Counted from the first letter of the stretch, positions 35,818 through 46,441 are shown. The stretch is 64,000 nucleotides of DNA from Microbulbifer sp. HZ11 (GCF_000708675.1 NZ_JELR01000001.1:1426001-1490000), one strand, 5' to 3'. Notes: generated by a model not told the origin, from the sequence alone. Program-made: numbers and translations.

Positions 35818-36243
35818 ATGACCCGTATCGACTTCTATGTTTTGGCCTCAGAGAATCCCGATGAGATTCAGAACTTTGCCTGCCGGCTTGCCGAAAAAGC
35901 GTTCCGCAGTGGTTTGCGGGTACTGATTGCTGTTGATAACGAGCAACAGGCCAAACAATTTGATGAGCTGCTGTGGACCTTCAGGGAAGACAGTTTCCTG
36001 CCCCACGCCCCGCAGAACCTGGATCAGCAGGCCGCCATCGAAATCAACAGCGGCGAAGACCCCGGCCAGCACCACGGACTCCTGATCAACCTTTGTACAG
36101 AAGTGCCCGGCTGGTTCAGCCAATTCGACCGCCTTGCCGAAATCGTCTGCCAGCACCCGGACTCCCTCGCCCGCTCAAGAACGCGATACAGTCACTTCCG
36201 CGACAGGGGATATCCGTTACAATCCCATAAAATCGCCCATTGA
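35818..36243 (+). CDS. holC: DNA polymerase III subunit chi
   Basis: HolC links the clamp-loader complex, through psi, to single-strand binding protein at the replication fork. The 141-residue product starts MTRIDFYVLASENPDEIQNF and has the family pieces VDNEQQAKQFDELLWTF, FLPHAP and LLINL. The C-terminal 15 residues are less conserved. No Shine-Dalgarno is seen, and a TATACA box ends 12 bp before the ATG, so the leader may be very short. It lies in the usual pepA-holC-valS order. Confidence 0.93.
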   Translation: MTRIDFYVLASENPDEIQNFACRLAEKAFRSGLRVLIAVDNEQQAKQFDELLWTFREDSFLPHAPQNLDQQAAIEINSGEDPGQHHGLLINLCTEVPGWFSQFDRLAEIVCQHPDSLARSRTRYSHFRDRGYPLQSHKIAH

Positions 36244-36264
36244 TCAGAGCCCGAGCCAAGCGCC

Positions 36265-37179
36265 ATGTCCGGCCGAAAGAAGAATAGAAAGCACCGCCAC
36301 GGTCAGCCGCCCCACGAATTGCTCAGCGAGCTTAACTCGCTGCACGAGCTGCTCGGCAGCGATATGGAAGCGGATATTCCTCTGCTGGACCAGGTCGCCA
36401 GCCCCAATGGCAGTAACCGCCCTGCCCCACCACCGGTACTCAAGCCCGTATCAGCGAGCACTCAACAGCCGACACAGCAAGCCGCACCGCTGGCACCTCC
36501 GCGACCGCTGGAGGAAGCCGATCTGCCAATCCTGTTCAGTCCTATCGACGAAGAGCTCACCGAGGAATACGCACCAACCCTGAGTGACGCGGATCGTGAA
36601 CTCCTGCGCCCACTGCAGGATCTCCCCCGGCCCGCCGGCCGAGACGAACCTGCCCCGGTCGCGAAGCAAGCCTCGCCGCAGCAGTTCCCGCAAGCGGCCT
36701 CCGAGGCCCGTGCAGAGTTTCAACCCGGGCTTTTCGACGCACCGCGCAAAGAAGTCCAGCCGCAGGCGCAAAGCCCCAAATCACCAGCACCGTCCAGCAC
36801 AGCACATGCCTCTAACGCGGCAAAAATACAGAAGCCCGTGGAGACGGAAACCGGCGGAGACGTGAAAACCGCGGAAAAGGTGCGGGCCGCCGCCCCGCCT
36901 CTAGCCCGGGCCGCAACAGAAAACCCGTTTCTGCCACCGCATATCCGCGCACGCCTGACCGGTGGACGTATCCCCAAACCGGAGGCTGAGGTCACAGTAT
37001 CGGCCACGGAGTCTCAGCCGGAAGCCGAACATACAGGTAAGGCCGCATCTGAGGACGAGCCCGGTATACGAGAACAGCTGATCGAACAGCTGATGGCCGA
37101 GCAGTTGCCCGAGCTAGAGCGACAGTTGCGTGCCAATATCACCGTCCTGGTGGACGAGATCTATCCGGAAGAAAGCTGA
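36265..37179 (+). CDS. Uncharacterised proline/alanine-rich protein between holC and valS
   Basis: A 304-residue soluble protein with no recognised domain. It has a basic N-terminus ([20 protein letters not shown]), a short helical [22 protein letters not shown], a long low-complexity middle rich in Pro, Ala, Glu and Gln (about 50-255), and a helical C-terminus ([20 protein letters not shown]). Proteins with this layout are found beside holC in related bacteria, and the end helix may be a binding element. Function is unknown. It is 21 bp after holC, so co-transcribed. Confidence 0.75.
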   Translation: MSGRKKNRKHRHGQPPHELLSELNSLHELLGSDMEADIPLLDQVASPNGSNRPAPPPVLKPVSASTQQPTQQAAPLAPPRPLEEADLPILFSPIDEELTEEYAPTLSDADRELLRPLQDLPRPAGRDEPAPVAKQASPQQFPQAASEARAEFQPGLFDAPRKEVQPQAQSPKSPAPSSTAHASNAAKIQKPVETETGGDVKTAEKVRAAAPPLARAATENPFLPPHIRARLTGGRIPKPEAEVTVSATESQPEAEHTGKAASEDEPGIREQLIEQLMAEQLPELERQLRANITVLVDEIYPEES

Positions 37180-37206
37180 GCTCGACGAGCACCCGGCGCC
37201 ACTCCT

Positions 37207-37234
37207 TTGCCCTGCCCGACCCCAGCGGTATAAT
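37207..37234 (+). promoter_or_regulatory. Sigma-70 promoter of valS
   Basis: TTGCCC at 37207-37212 and a perfect TATAAT at 37229-37234 are 16 bp apart. Transcription would start near 37241, about 78 nt before the ATG at 37319, which rules out upstream in-frame starts such as 37130 for this promoter. Confidence 0.65.
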
Positions 37235-37318
37235 TCCGCCCCTTTTATTTATTCAATGCCCCCGGAACCGATAATGACCGGGCGGCCAGCCCATATAACG
37301 CAAGGCATTCCCCAGCGC

Positions 37319-40090
37319 ATGGACAAGACATACCAGCCCAACGCCATCGAACAACAGTGGTACAAAACCTGGGAAGAGAACGGCTATTTCAAGCCCTCCG
37401 GCGACACCCAGGCCACTCCCTACTCCATCATGATTCCGCCACCCAACGTCACCGGCAGCCTGCACATGGGTCACGGTTTCCAGGAATCCATCATGGACGC
37501 GTTGATCCGTTACCACCGCATGAAGGGCGACAACACCCTGTGGCAGGTAGGTACCGACCACGCCGGTATCGCCACCCAGATGGTGGTGGAGCGTCTGCTG
37601 GCAGCGGAAGGTAAAAATCGCCACGAACTGGGCCGCGACAAGTTCATCGAGAAAGTGTGGGAGTGGAAGGAAGAGTCCGGCGGCAACATCACCCGCCAGC
37701 TGCGTCGCCTCGGCGCCAGCCCGGACTGGTCCCGTGAGCGCTTCACCATGGACGACGGTTTCTACAAGGCGGTGCAGGAAGTGTTTATCCGCCTGTACGA
37801 AGACGACCTGATCTACCGCGGCAAGCGCCTGGTGAACTGGGACCCGAAACTGCACACCGCCATTTCCGATCTGGAAGTGCTGAATGAGGAGGAACAGGGC
37901 AGCCTGTGGCACTTCCGCTACCCGCTGACCGATGGCTCCGGCCACCTTGTGGTCGCCACTACGCGCCCGGAAACCATGCTCGGCGATACCGCCGTGGCGG
38001 TGCACCCGGAAGACGAGCGCTACAAGCACCTGATCGGCAAGACCATCACCCTGCCGTTGGCCAATCGTGAAATCCCGATTATTGCGGACGATTACGTGGA
38101 CCTGGAATTCGGTACCGGCTGCGTAAAGATCACCCCGGCCCACGATTTCAACGACTACGAAATGGGCCAGCGCCACGATCTGGAAATGATCAATATCCTG
38201 GACCAGGACGCCAACCTGAACGAAAACGTGCCGGAAAAATATCAGGGCATGGAGCGTTTCGCCGCGCGCAAGCAGGTGGTGGAAGATCTGGATGCCCTGG
38301 GCCTGCTGGAAAAAATCGAACCGCACACATTGAAAGTCCCCCGCGGCGACCGCTCTGGCGTCGTAATCGAGCCATGGCTCACCGATCAGTGGTATGTGAA
38401 AACCCAGCCGCTGGCCGACGAAGCCATCAAGGTGGTGGAAGACGGCCGCGTGGAATTCGTGCCGAAGAATTACGAGAACATGTACTTCTCCTGGATGCGC
38501 GATATCCAGGACTGGTGTATCTCCCGTCAGCTGTGGTGGGGCCACAGAATCCCGGCGTGGTACGACAACGACGGTAAGGTTTATGTGGGCCGCTCGGAAG
38601 AAGAAGTGCGTGAGAAGCACAACCTGGGCGATATCGAACTGCGTCAGGACGAAGACGTACTCGATACCTGGTTCTCCTCCGGCCTGTGGACCTTCGGCAC
38701 CCTCGGCTGGCCGGAAGAAACCCCGGAGCTGGCGGCGTTCCACCCGACCTCGGTACTGGTTACCGGCTTCGACATCATCTTCTTCTGGGTCGCGCGCATG
38801 ATGATGCTGACCCTCTACTTCAAGAAAGAAGTCCCGTTCAAAACCGTGTACGTACACGGCCTGGTGCGTGACAGCCAGGGCCAGAAGATGTCCAAGTCCA
38901 AGGGCAACGTGCTGGATCCCATCGACCTGATCGACGGTATCGATCTGGAAAGTCTGGTGGCCAAGCGTACCTCTGGTATGCAGGTGCCGCGCCTGCGCGA
39001 GAAAATTGAAAAGCAGACTCGCAAGGAGTTCCCCGAAGGTCTCGCCGCCTACGGTACCGACGCCCTGCGTTACACCTATTACTCGCTGGCCTCCACCGGC
39101 CGCGATATCAAGTTCGACGTGGGCCGCATCGAAGGCTTCCGCAACTTCTGCAACAAGATCTGGAACGCCTCCCGCTATGTGCTGCAAAACTGCGACGGCC
39201 ACGACTGCGGCCAGGATGGTAGCGAAGATTTCGAGCTGAGCATTGCGGACCGCTGGATCATTTCCCAGCTGCAGCGCACCGAAATAGCCGTAAAAGAAGC
39301 CGTTGAAAGCTACCGCTTCGACCTGGCTTCCCAGGCCCTGTATGACTTTGTTTGGAGCGAGTACTGCAGCTGGTACCTGGAGCTGTCCAAGCCGGTACTG
39401 TGGGACGACAACGCCAGCGACGCGATCAAGAAAGGCACCCGCCGCACCCTGATCCGTGTTCTGGAAACCATCCTGCGCCTGGCGCACCCGCTGATGCCGT
39501 ACATCACCGAGGAAATCTGGCAGCGCGTGAAGGACCTGGCGGGCAAGGCCGGCGACACCATCATGCTGCAGCCCTACCCGGAAGCCAATGCGCACCGCAT
39601 TGACGAGAATGCCGAAGCGGCCATCGCGTGGCTGAAAGGCGTGATTGAAGGCGTGCGCAATATTCGCGGTGAAATGAATATTTCCCCGGCGAAGAAGATC
39701 CCGCTGATCCTGCGCGGCGGCTCCGAGCACGATGAAGACCTGCTCAAGCAGACCCGCAGCCTGCTCACCAAACTGGCGAGCCTGGAATCCATCGACTGGC
39801 TGGCAAAAGGCGCCGAAGCACCGGCCTCCTCCACCGCTTTTGTCGGCGAGCTGGAATTGCTGGTGCCCATGGCCGGCCTGATCGATGTGGAAGCGGAAAG
39901 TGCGCGGGTTCAGAAGGAGCTGGACAAGCTGGACAAAGACCTGAAACAGGTTGCCGGCAAGCTGCAGAACCCGAACTTTGTGGACAAGGCACCGGAAGCG
40001 GTCGTGAACAAGGAGAAGCAGAGACTGGCGGACCTGGAAAGCACCCGCACGCGCTTTGTCGAACAGCTGGAATCGCTGAAGAACCTGTAA
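37319..40090 (+). CDS. valS: Valyl-tRNA synthetase
   Basis: A class I synthetase charging tRNA-Val in the cytoplasm. From ATG 37319 the product is 923 residues, starting [20 protein letters not shown], as in other ValRS. The ATP-binding motifs are HMGH (49-52) in [15 protein letters not shown] and KMSKS (523-527). The CP1 editing domain, anticodon-binding domain and C-terminal coiled coil (about 860-923) are intact. The open frame extends back to 37130 over the end of the preceding gene, but homology and the promoter set the start at 37319. Confidence 0.97.
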   Translation: MDKTYQPNAIEQQWYKTWEENGYFKPSGDTQATPYSIMIPPPNVTGSLHMGHGFQESIMDALIRYHRMKGDNTLWQVGTDHAGIATQMVVERLLAAEGKNRHELGRDKFIEKVWEWKEESGGNITRQLRRLGASPDWSRERFTMDDGFYKAVQEVFIRLYEDDLIYRGKRLVNWDPKLHTAISDLEVLNEEEQGSLWHFRYPLTDGSGHLVVATTRPETMLGDTAVAVHPEDERYKHLIGKTITLPLANREIPIIADDYVDLEFGTGCVKITPAHDFNDYEMGQRHDLEMINILDQDANLNENVPEKYQGMERFAARKQVVEDLDALGLLEKIEPHTLKVPRGDRSGVVIEPWLTDQWYVKTQPLADEAIKVVEDGRVEFVPKNYENMYFSWMRDIQDWCISRQLWWGHRIPAWYDNDGKVYVGRSEEEVREKHNLGDIELRQDEDVLDTWFSSGLWTFGTLGWPEETPELAAFHPTSVLVTGFDIIFFWVARMMMLTLYFKKEVPFKTVYVHGLVRDSQGQKMSKSKGNVLDPIDLIDGIDLESLVAKRTSGMQVPRLREKIEKQTRKEFPEGLAAYGTDALRYTYYSLASTGRDIKFDVGRIEGFRNFCNKIWNASRYVLQNCDGHDCGQDGSEDFELSIADRWIISQLQRTEIAVKEAVESYRFDLASQALYDFVWSEYCSWYLELSKPVLWDDNASDAIKKGTRRTLIRVLETILRLAHPLMPYITEEIWQRVKDLAGKAGDTIMLQPYPEANAHRIDENAEAAIAWLKGVIEGVRNIRGEMNISPAKKIPLILRGGSEHDEDLLKQTRSLLTKLASLESIDWLAKGAEAPASSTAFVGELELLVPMAGLIDVEAESARVQKELDKLDKDLKQVAGKLQNPNFVDKAPEAVVNKEKQRLADLESTRTRFVEQLESLKNL

Positions 40091-40165
40091 ACGAGTGGGT
40101 TGTTTCACCGAGAGGCCCATGCGGAATCTTATGTAGTGATTCCCATGGGCCATCGATATTCTCGC

Positions 40166-40250
40166 CCGTCATCCCGGCCTTGAGCCGGGATCCAGAATTG
40201 CACGATGCCCAAAGCTCAGCACTGGATACCGGCTTTCGCCGGTATGACGG
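40166..40250. repeat. Cloverleaf-type intergenic repeat, full copy
   Basis: The ends CCGTCAT and ATGACGG pair, and two inner hairpins (CCCGGC/GCCGGG and ACCGGC/GCCGGT) follow, giving a three-way junction. Repeats of this form are widespread in proteobacterial intergenic DNA. It lies between convergent valS and the ATP-grasp gene. Short repeated motifs (TATAG..CTAAGGGCT) follow at about 40266-40306. Confidence 0.7.
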
Positions 40251-40288
40251 TCATTAAGCTAAAGGCTATTTATAGCGCTAAGGGCTTT

Positions 40289-41278
40289 TTATAGGGCTAA
40301 GGGCTTAGCCGCAAAATAATCCATCGAATAAGCCACCCGTTCATCCACATTTTTTTCCAGCTGCTCCAGGTCCATATTCTCGATATGCTCCAGACGCGTG
40401 CGCAAGCCGACTCCGTTGGCGATCTGGATCGCGAGCCCGGGGCGCGCATTGGCTTCCAGCAGCAGCGGCCCGCGTTTGCGGTCCAGCACGATATCACAGC
40501 CGAGATAACCGAGCCCGGTCATTTCGTAACAGCTGGCGGCTAGCCGCACCAGCTCTTGCCAGTCCGGTACTTCCAGGTCCGAAAATGGCATCTGGGTATC
40601 CGGGTGAATATCCACGCGTATGCCCCGCTGCACCGCATGAGAGGCCTTACCGGTGGCGAGATCCACGCCCACGCCAACCGCACCCTGGTGCAGATTGGCC
40701 TTGCCGTCGGAGTCGTGGGTGGAGCAACGGAGCATGGCCATTACCGGGTAGCCGCGGAATACGATCACACGAATATCCGGCACACCCTCAAACGAGTACT
40801 TGTCGAATATCGGATCAAAATCCACCAGAGCTTCAATCATCACCCGGTCAGGCTTGCCGCCCAGGCTGTAGAGACCGCTGTGGATATTGCTCACGTGGCG
40901 CTGGATATCCAGGGCAGTGACTTGATTGCCGGAGGGCTTTACATAGTGTTCCCCGTCGCGACCTACGATCACCAGAATACCCTTGCCGCCAGAGCCGCGT
41001 GCCGGCTTGATCACGAACTTATCCAGTGGCTCGATCACCTCCATTACCCGCGTACGACTGGGCTGGGTTTCAAAGGCGGCGATCAGTTCGGGGACGGGGA
41101 TACGATAGCGCTTGGCTTGGCGCTTGGTATTCAGCTTGTCATCGACAATGGGGTACTTGTCGCGGTCGTTGTAACGCGCAATGTAGTGCACATTGCGCGC
41201 GTTCATGCCCAGCACACCGAGCTTTCTCAGCGCAAACGGTGAGACCAAACCTCCGCGAAAGAAAGACGGCAGATGCAT
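40289..41278 (-). CDS. ATP-grasp alpha-L-glutamate ligase-like protein
   Basis: A 329-residue RimK-related ATP-grasp protein. Conserved features are KFVIKPARGSGGKGILVI for ATP binding and the metal site in LLLEANARPGLAIQIANG. Family members are predicted to add amino acids to a peptide or small acceptor; the acceptor is unknown. The start overlaps the transglutaminase-like gene stop by 1 bp (TGATG), so translation is coupled. It is the last gene of the three-gene cluster 40289-43623. Confidence 0.88.
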   Translation of the reverse strand: MHLPSFFRGGLVSPFALRKLGVLGMNARNVHYIARYNDRDKYPIVDDKLNTKRQAKRYRIPVPELIAAFETQPSRTRVMEVIEPLDKFVIKPARGSGGKGILVIVGRDGEHYVKPSGNQVTALDIQRHVSNIHSGLYSLGGKPDRVMIEALVDFDPIFDKYSFEGVPDIRVIVFRGYPVMAMLRCSTHDSDGKANLHQGAVGVGVDLATGKASHAVQRGIRVDIHPDTQMPFSDLEVPDWQELVRLAASCYEMTGLGYLGCDIVLDRKRGPLLLEANARPGLAIQIANGVGLRTRLEHIENMDLEQLEKNVDERVAYSMDYFAAKPLAL

Positions 41279-42810
41279 CAGCGCACCAGCTGGCGGAACC
41301 GCGCCAGTTCACCGAGCCGATAACCGGTGTAGTTACCGACAATCATGATAAAGCCCAGCAATACCAGTAACAGCTCAGGGAAGTTGAAGGTCCAGTGCTC
41401 GATATAGCGATTGGTCATCACCCACCAGGCGATCACCGCCACCAGCAGGCTGCCACCGGCCTGCACCACCACTTCGTAGGGGCCGTCTTCTTCCCACACG
41501 ATGGACATACGCTCAATGGTCCAGGCGAGAATGATCATCGGGAAGAAAGTCACCGTCAGCGCCTGCTCGATACCGAGCTTGTAACTCACCACACTGATCG
41601 CCCCCATCAAGATCACCACCGTGACCACCACCGCGGCGATCCTCGCCACAAGGAGCAGGTTGAGCCTGCTGAGATAGAAACGGATCCACAGACCGAGGAT
41701 CAGAATCAGCACGAAAATCGCAAGACCGGTAAACAGCTGGGTCTCGATAAAGGCGATGGCCAGCAGCACCGGCATAAAGGTGCCGGAGGTACGCAGGCCC
41801 ACAAACACCCGCAGCAGAACAACCACCAGAGCGCCCACCGGCACCAGCAGGATCAGCTTGAAGATACTCTGCTGTTCAATCGGCAGGCTGTAGATGGAGA
41901 AATCCACCAGCGCTTCTTTTTCCTGGCTGGTACTCAACATGGCCACATCGCGGGCCGGCACATCATTGGAAATTACCGAGAAGGTCACGCCGGAGTTCCG
42001 GCCGCCCTCCACATCCAGCAGGCTCTTGCCCCCGCGCTGCCAGATAAAGAAATTTTTCGGTACGCCGGGGGAGCCGCTTTGAGGCTCGAACACGATCCAG
42101 CGCTTGCCATCGTATATTTCCAGCAGGTCTTCCGGGTCCAGACGGCGACGATCGTCTTCCAGGTACAGCCCGCGAATGCGGTGTGCGGGGATATCGGCGG
42201 CGGCAAGTACCAGCAGTGCCACATCCACAAAGGAGCGATTTTTGTAGTACCCGAATATCAGGTTACTGTCCTGGTTGCGGTTGTCACTGAGCGCGGTGAG
42301 TAATTCAGAGGTGAAAGTACTGGTATCGGAGGAACGCTCACGCGCACTGCCAACCAGGGAATAGATCGCCTGGCGCACCGCTTCCTGTTCGGCCGCTCCG
42401 AGCAATGGTTTGACAACCTGGGTACTGAGATCCAGCGGCTGCTCCAGCGCAGCGCCGGGCGTCTGGTGTACATCCAACTGGTAAAACAGCGACTGTACGC
42501 CACTGGCCTGACGCTTGGCCCAGACCGCACGATACTCGTCGTCCTCGCTGATGATATTGAAACCGTAACCGGAGGAGCTGAAGGTTTCCCCCAGCACTTC
42601 CATATTGCGCTGCTCGCGGGGCAGGGTCAGCGCCGCCTTGGCGGGACCGCCATCGGCCGTGAAGCGCACCTTGGCCTCAATGGTCCACACGGTACGGTAT
42701 TCACCGGGCAACAGTGGGAAGCCCAGTTCGACATTTTTATAGATGGTAAGGCCGGCGCCCATCAGGGCGAGAATCGCGGCGAGAATATAGACCTGAGCCC
42801 GTGGCGACAT
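41278..42810 (-). CDS. Inactive transglutaminase-like protein with seven-helix membrane domain
   Basis: A 510-residue protein. One N-terminal helix (about 7-28) leads to a periplasmic domain, then a transglutaminase-like core at about 180-265 (SFVDVALLVLAAADIPAHRI then DLLEIYDGKRWIVFEP). The catalytic Cys and His positions are replaced, so it should be inactive. The last 200 residues hold about seven transmembrane helices. It is always paired with the ATP-grasp ligase in known genomes, and probably presents or exports a ligase product. Confidence 0.87.
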   Translation of the reverse strand: MSPRAQVYILAAILALMGAGLTIYKNVELGFPLLPGEYRTVWTIEAKVRFTADGGPAKAALTLPREQRNMEVLGETFSSSGYGFNIISEDDEYRAVWAKRQASGVQSLFYQLDVHQTPGAALEQPLDLSTQVVKPLLGAAEQEAVRQAIYSLVGSARERSSDTSTFTSELLTALSDNRNQDSNLIFGYYKNRSFVDVALLVLAAADIPAHRIRGLYLEDDRRRLDPEDLLEIYDGKRWIVFEPQSGSPGVPKNFFIWQRGGKSLLDVEGGRNSGVTFSVISNDVPARDVAMLSTSQEKEALVDFSIYSLPIEQQSIFKLILLVPVGALVVVLLRVFVGLRTSGTFMPVLLAIAFIETQLFTGLAIFVLILILGLWIRFYLSRLNLLLVARIAAVVVTVVILMGAISVVSYKLGIEQALTVTFFPMIILAWTIERMSIVWEEDGPYEVVVQAGGSLLVAVIAWWVMTNRYIEHWTFNFPELLLVLLGFIMIVGNYTGYRLGELARFRQLVR

Positions 42811-42927
42811 TCGCCATTCCCCGTTTCAAAATGGATTGCAGCTTTTGGCCGCGTATTTTGCCGATTACCGCAAGTTCTGCCAGTAACCGCGCCACATTTC
42901 CGAGGCTTACCCGACAGTGATCACGGA

Positions 42928-43623
42928 TTATTTGCCAACTACCGACACAGAACCATTGCCCTGGACCAGCTTGCGGCTCACATCGACCACCGCCGCATCT
43001 TTGAGGAAGTTCCGCCCGACCAGCAGCGGGAAGTCAAACTCCCCCCGCTCCACCAGGTTCACTTCCACCATGTGGGTCACCTCCCCAATGGTAAGGCTCA
43101 TATTGACTACCGGACGACGCTGACGATCAAACCCCGGTCGCGCGACCCGTACATGACGCTTGATGGGAAGCTCGATTTTCACCGGCTCTCCATCGCCACC
43201 ATCAGACAGGTCGAAGCGCACCCAATCGCTACCGTCACGCTCGAACGGCGTCAGCGCCACCACACTCAGTGAGCAGGTTGCAGCACCGGTGTCCACCAGC
43301 GCTTTGAGCCGCAGACCACCGGGCTCAACCACAAAATACTCCTCCGAGCCTAAAACGAGCTTGTCTTTGGCAACCGGGACTTCGACGATTTTCTCGAACT
43401 TGCGCTCGATCACACGCTCCACAACTTTCACTTCTGGCTCGGCACACACCACCGCTTCCACGGGCGGGCATTGACCGGCAGCGTCCGGAGCCACCTGCGC
43501 GGCAGGGGTATCTTCGAAGACGTTGGGGGCTTGCGGAGAGGCCGGTTCCGACGGACGCAGCGTCTCACAACCGGCCAGCAGCTGAACAAGCAGCAACAGG
43601 GAAATAAAAGGCAAAAACCGCAT
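42928..43623 (-). CDS. Retropepsin-like 'ATP-dependent zinc protease' family lipoprotein
   Basis: A 231-residue exported protein with the lipoprotein signal MRFLPFISLLLLVQLLAGC (Cys19) and an acidic linker. The aspartic protease-like motif LVDTGAATCS has Asp111-Thr112-Gly113. The family name comes from an old assignment; the fold is retropepsin-like. Length and the conserved SLPIKRHVR-like and LLVGRNFLKD parts fit the family. It is the first gene of the cluster, 117 bp before the transglutaminase-like gene. The three proteins probably process or tag a periplasmic peptide. Confidence 0.87.
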   Translation of the reverse strand: MRFLPFISLLLLVQLLAGCETLRPSEPASPQAPNVFEDTPAAQVAPDAAGQCPPVEAVVCAEPEVKVVERVIERKFEKIVEVPVAKDKLVLGSEEYFVVEPGGLRLKALVDTGAATCSLSVVALTPFERDGSDWVRFDLSDGGDGEPVKIELPIKRHVRVARPGFDRQRRPVVNMSLTIGEVTHMVEVNLVERGEFDFPLLVGRNFLKDAAVVDVSRKLVQGNGSVSVVGK

Positions 43624-43899
43624 CTGTTCTTATTACTACCTTAGGGCGCGGGATCGGCCCTTTGCACTGTTATCAAGTAATCCTGGCGGTATGACAGCGG
43701 GTGCTCCTTGCACCCTGAATTTTGCAAAGCCCGGATATTACCTTATCCACTTCACAACTGCACCGGGGGCCCGATCACCCTTTTCACGGGTGGGGCGCAC
43801 GCCTGGAGGAAAGAGTAGCCGGCAATCGGCGAGACGCGATGGTACCAACTGGTCACAACGAATCAAGCGACATTCAGCGAAATACGACCCGGGAGAGGC

Positions 43900-44226
43900 T
43901 CAGCCGCGAACCAGTCGCTCGTCAATTTCGGTCAGTTTGGCAACCAGAATCGCACCCGACAGACTACCGCCGCGGAAGTGCTCCTCTGCCATAGGGGCGA
44001 TACCGCACTGCTGTGGCAACGGTTGTTCAAATTCCACCAGATGGCTCATGCGTGCCAGGAATACAAACTGCAACCACTGCGGAAAGGTCAGAGTGTCCAC
44101 ACAGAAGGGCTGAGTGCTGGCGAGGGCCTCGGCGCTGGGCGGGGTGTCTTCCCAGAGATCAAGGGCGCGCAGCTCCGCTTCGATTTCCAGCAGCAGGGTA
44201 GCTATATCCGAATAGATAGACTTCAT
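43900..44226 (-). CDS. YqcC family protein (DUF446)
   Basis: From ATG 44226 the product is 108 residues: MKSIYSDIATLLLEIEAELR, then TQPFCVDTLTFPQWLQFVFL, typical of YqcC. The fold is all-helical and the function is unknown. The frame is open upstream to 44409, but that part overlaps dinG and lacks the family start. It follows dinG by 55 bp on the same strand. About 276 bp between this gene and the retropepsin-like gene show no further feature. Confidence 0.85.
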   Translation of the reverse strand: MKSIYSDIATLLLEIEAELRALDLWEDTPPSAEALASTQPFCVDTLTFPQWLQFVFLARMSHLVEFEQPLPQQCGIAPMAEEHFRGGSLSGAILVAKLTEIDERLVRG

Positions 44227-44281
44227 AACAGGTAACTTTCCAGTCGATTGAGGGGCCCAATCAGCGGACACAATCAACGAA

Positions 44282-46441
44282 CTAACTAATGGCGCGCCTG
44301 AACGGCGGAAGCGAGTCCAGCATGGCACGGCCATATCGCTTGGTGACGATGCGGCGGTCCAGCAGGGTGATGGTGCCGCTGTCCCGCTCTGTCCGCAGCA
44401 GACGACCACAGGCCTGCACCAGTTTCAACGCCGCATCCGGTACCGTAATCTGCATAAACGGGTTGCCGCCCTTGGCTTCTATCCATTCCGCCAACGCGGC
44501 CTCAATTGGATCATCCGGTACTGCAAATGGTAGTTTGGCAATAATCACATGACGGCAATAATTACCGGGCAGGTCGAGCCCTTCCGCGAAACTGGCAAGA
44601 CCGAACAAGACACTGCGCCCACCCTTGTCGACACTTTTTTTATGGCTCTCCAGCAGTTGCTGGCGGGATTGTTGCCCCTGCATCAGTATGCGGTTGCGCC
44701 AGGTTCCCGGCAGGGACTCGTACACCGTTTCCATCTGCCGGCGGGAAGCAAACAGTACGAGAGCCCCCCCCTCTTCGTCCGCCGCTAACAGGTCCGGCAA
44801 GGCCCCGATCACCGCATCGGTATGCAGGTCCGCATTGTTGGCCTCCACCGCATCTTTCGGCACACGCAATTCCGCGCGGGAGAAATCGAACGGACTGGGC
44901 ACAACCTCGTAACTGGCGTTATCCGGTGTGCCTGCGCGCATTTTGAGCCGATCAAAACGTCCCAGGGCGGTGAGTGTGGCCGACGTCAGCACGGCGCCAT
45001 AGCAGCGGCGCCACAGACTGTATTCCAGAGTTTTGCCGGCGAGGATCGGCGAACTGCACACTTCGAAATCAAAGGAACCGCCCCAGTCCACCAGGGTAAT
45101 CCAGCGGGCCTGCGGCACAGAGCCCTGGTCTTCCCGGGAGTAATTTGCCCACAACTGTAAATTTGCCTCGGCACGCCCATGCCAACCGCCGAGCACCGGA
45201 TACCAACGCTCCAGATCGACAATTGGCACCGGACTGTGGGCATCTTCCATCATGCGCTGGACCACCTGCACCATTTTGCCGAGCAGCGCTTCCATTTCAT
45301 CGAAGTCCTCGCGCAACTGATCGGCCAGCTGCATCAGGGGTTCCGGTACCACGCCGCCTTCAAAGCGGAAACGGGCACTGCGAGACTGCTGGCCGCCGCG
45401 GCCGCGCTCCTCCTCGAATTCGCACAGGTCTTCAATCAGCGGCCAGGCCATTTCCAGCTTCTGCTTGGCGGAAGCGAACAGCGCGGGTAAGTCCTCGCCG
45501 GCGCGATCCAGCTCGCCGCCATCACCGATCTCCCCCAGTAACTGACTCAGGTTTTTATTGGCCTGATCCAGCCAGCCGGTGGTGGCTCCCACGCGGCTGT
45601 GGTGGGCAAAGTGATTAAGCGCCTTGTCCGGCAGGTGGTGGGCCTCGTCAAGGACGTAAATAGAGTCTTCCGGCGCCGGCAGAATAGCGCCACCGCCCAA
45701 TGCCAGATCCGCCAGCAGCAGATCGTGGTTGGCCACGATCACGCGGCTTTTGCCCAGGCTTTCACGGGCGCGGAAGAAGCTGCAACTGCTCACATGGGGA
45801 CAGCGACGGCCGCTGCACTGGCGGTGGTCGGTAGTGACGCGGCTCCAGTCTTCCCCCTCCAGGGTGTCTTTCCAGTTATCGCGGTCGCCGTCCCAGCGGC
45901 CGCTGGCCAGCTCATCGGCCATTTCCCGATACAGTTTGACGCCCGCCTCGTCCACCTGGGGCTTTTCATCCTCGTACAGGGCAAGGGAGGCTCCAACACC
46001 GCTGGAGGTGAGCTCGGTAAGCAATTGATCCAGTTTTGATAAACACAGGTAGCGCCCGCGGCCCTTGGCCAGTGCCACATCGAATTTAAGCCCGGAATGA
46101 CGCACCAGCTCCGGCAGATCCTTGAGGATGATCTGCTCCTGCAGGGCTACGGTAGCGGTGGAGACAACGAGGGTTTTGTCGTGGGCGATGGCCATGGGGA
46201 TCGCCGCCAGCAGGTAAGAGACGGTTTTACCGGTACCAGTGCCCGCCTCCACCACACAGATATGCTGGCCGTCGGTCTTGCCGTGGTCGCGCTCACCGGC
46301 GCCGTTGCGCTCGATACCGCCCAGGGTGCGGGCAATCGCCGCAATCATCAGTTTCTGGCCGTAGCGGGCTTTCAGCTCGCGGCCGTTGAGAAACTGACGA
46401 TAGGCGTTCTGGATGGATTCTTTGTCTTTTTCGCTGAGCAC
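44282..46441 (-). CDS. dinG: ATP-dependent DNA helicase DinG
   Basis: A superfamily 2 XPD-like 5'-3' helicase that acts on R-loops, D-loops and G-quadruplexes, 719 residues. Walker A is EAGTGTGKTVSYL (65-77), the DEAH box reads VLDEAHHLPD, and the Fe-S cysteines are in RGRYLCLSKL and RRCPHVSSC. The end motif QACGRLLRTERDSGTITLLD is motif VI. In E. coli the gene is SOS-regulated; no LexA box was looked for exhaustively upstream and none stood out. Confidence 0.94.
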   Translation of the reverse strand: MLSEKDKESIQNAYRQFLNGRELKARYGQKLMIAAIARTLGGIERNGAGERDHGKTDGQHICVVEAGTGTGKTVSYLLAAIPMAIAHDKTLVVSTATVALQEQIILKDLPELVRHSGLKFDVALAKGRGRYLCLSKLDQLLTELTSSGVGASLALYEDEKPQVDEAGVKLYREMADELASGRWDGDRDNWKDTLEGEDWSRVTTDHRQCSGRRCPHVSSCSFFRARESLGKSRVIVANHDLLLADLALGGGAILPAPEDSIYVLDEAHHLPDKALNHFAHHSRVGATTGWLDQANKNLSQLLGEIGDGGELDRAGEDLPALFASAKQKLEMAWPLIEDLCEFEEERGRGGQQSRSARFRFEGGVVPEPLMQLADQLREDFDEMEALLGKMVQVVQRMMEDAHSPVPIVDLERWYPVLGGWHGRAEANLQLWANYSREDQGSVPQARWITLVDWGGSFDFEVCSSPILAGKTLEYSLWRRCYGAVLTSATLTALGRFDRLKMRAGTPDNASYEVVPSPFDFSRAELRVPKDAVEANNADLHTDAVIGALPDLLAADEEGGALVLFASRRQMETVYESLPGTWRNRILMQGQQSRQQLLESHKKSVDKGGRSVLFGLASFAEGLDLPGNYCRHVIIAKLPFAVPDDPIEAALAEWIEAKGGNPFMQITVPDAALKLVQACGRLLRTERDSGTITLLDRRIVTKRYGRAMLDSLPPFRRAIS

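Noticed and set aside
37253-40153. 966-codon open frame antisense to valS
   Set aside because: It mirrors valS codons in a GC-rich gene, has no recognisable domain and a shadow-like His/Gln/Val-rich composition.
43691-44113. 140-codon plus-strand frame over the YqcC gene
   Set aside because: Overlaps the supported YqcC gene and lacks a domain or ribosome site.
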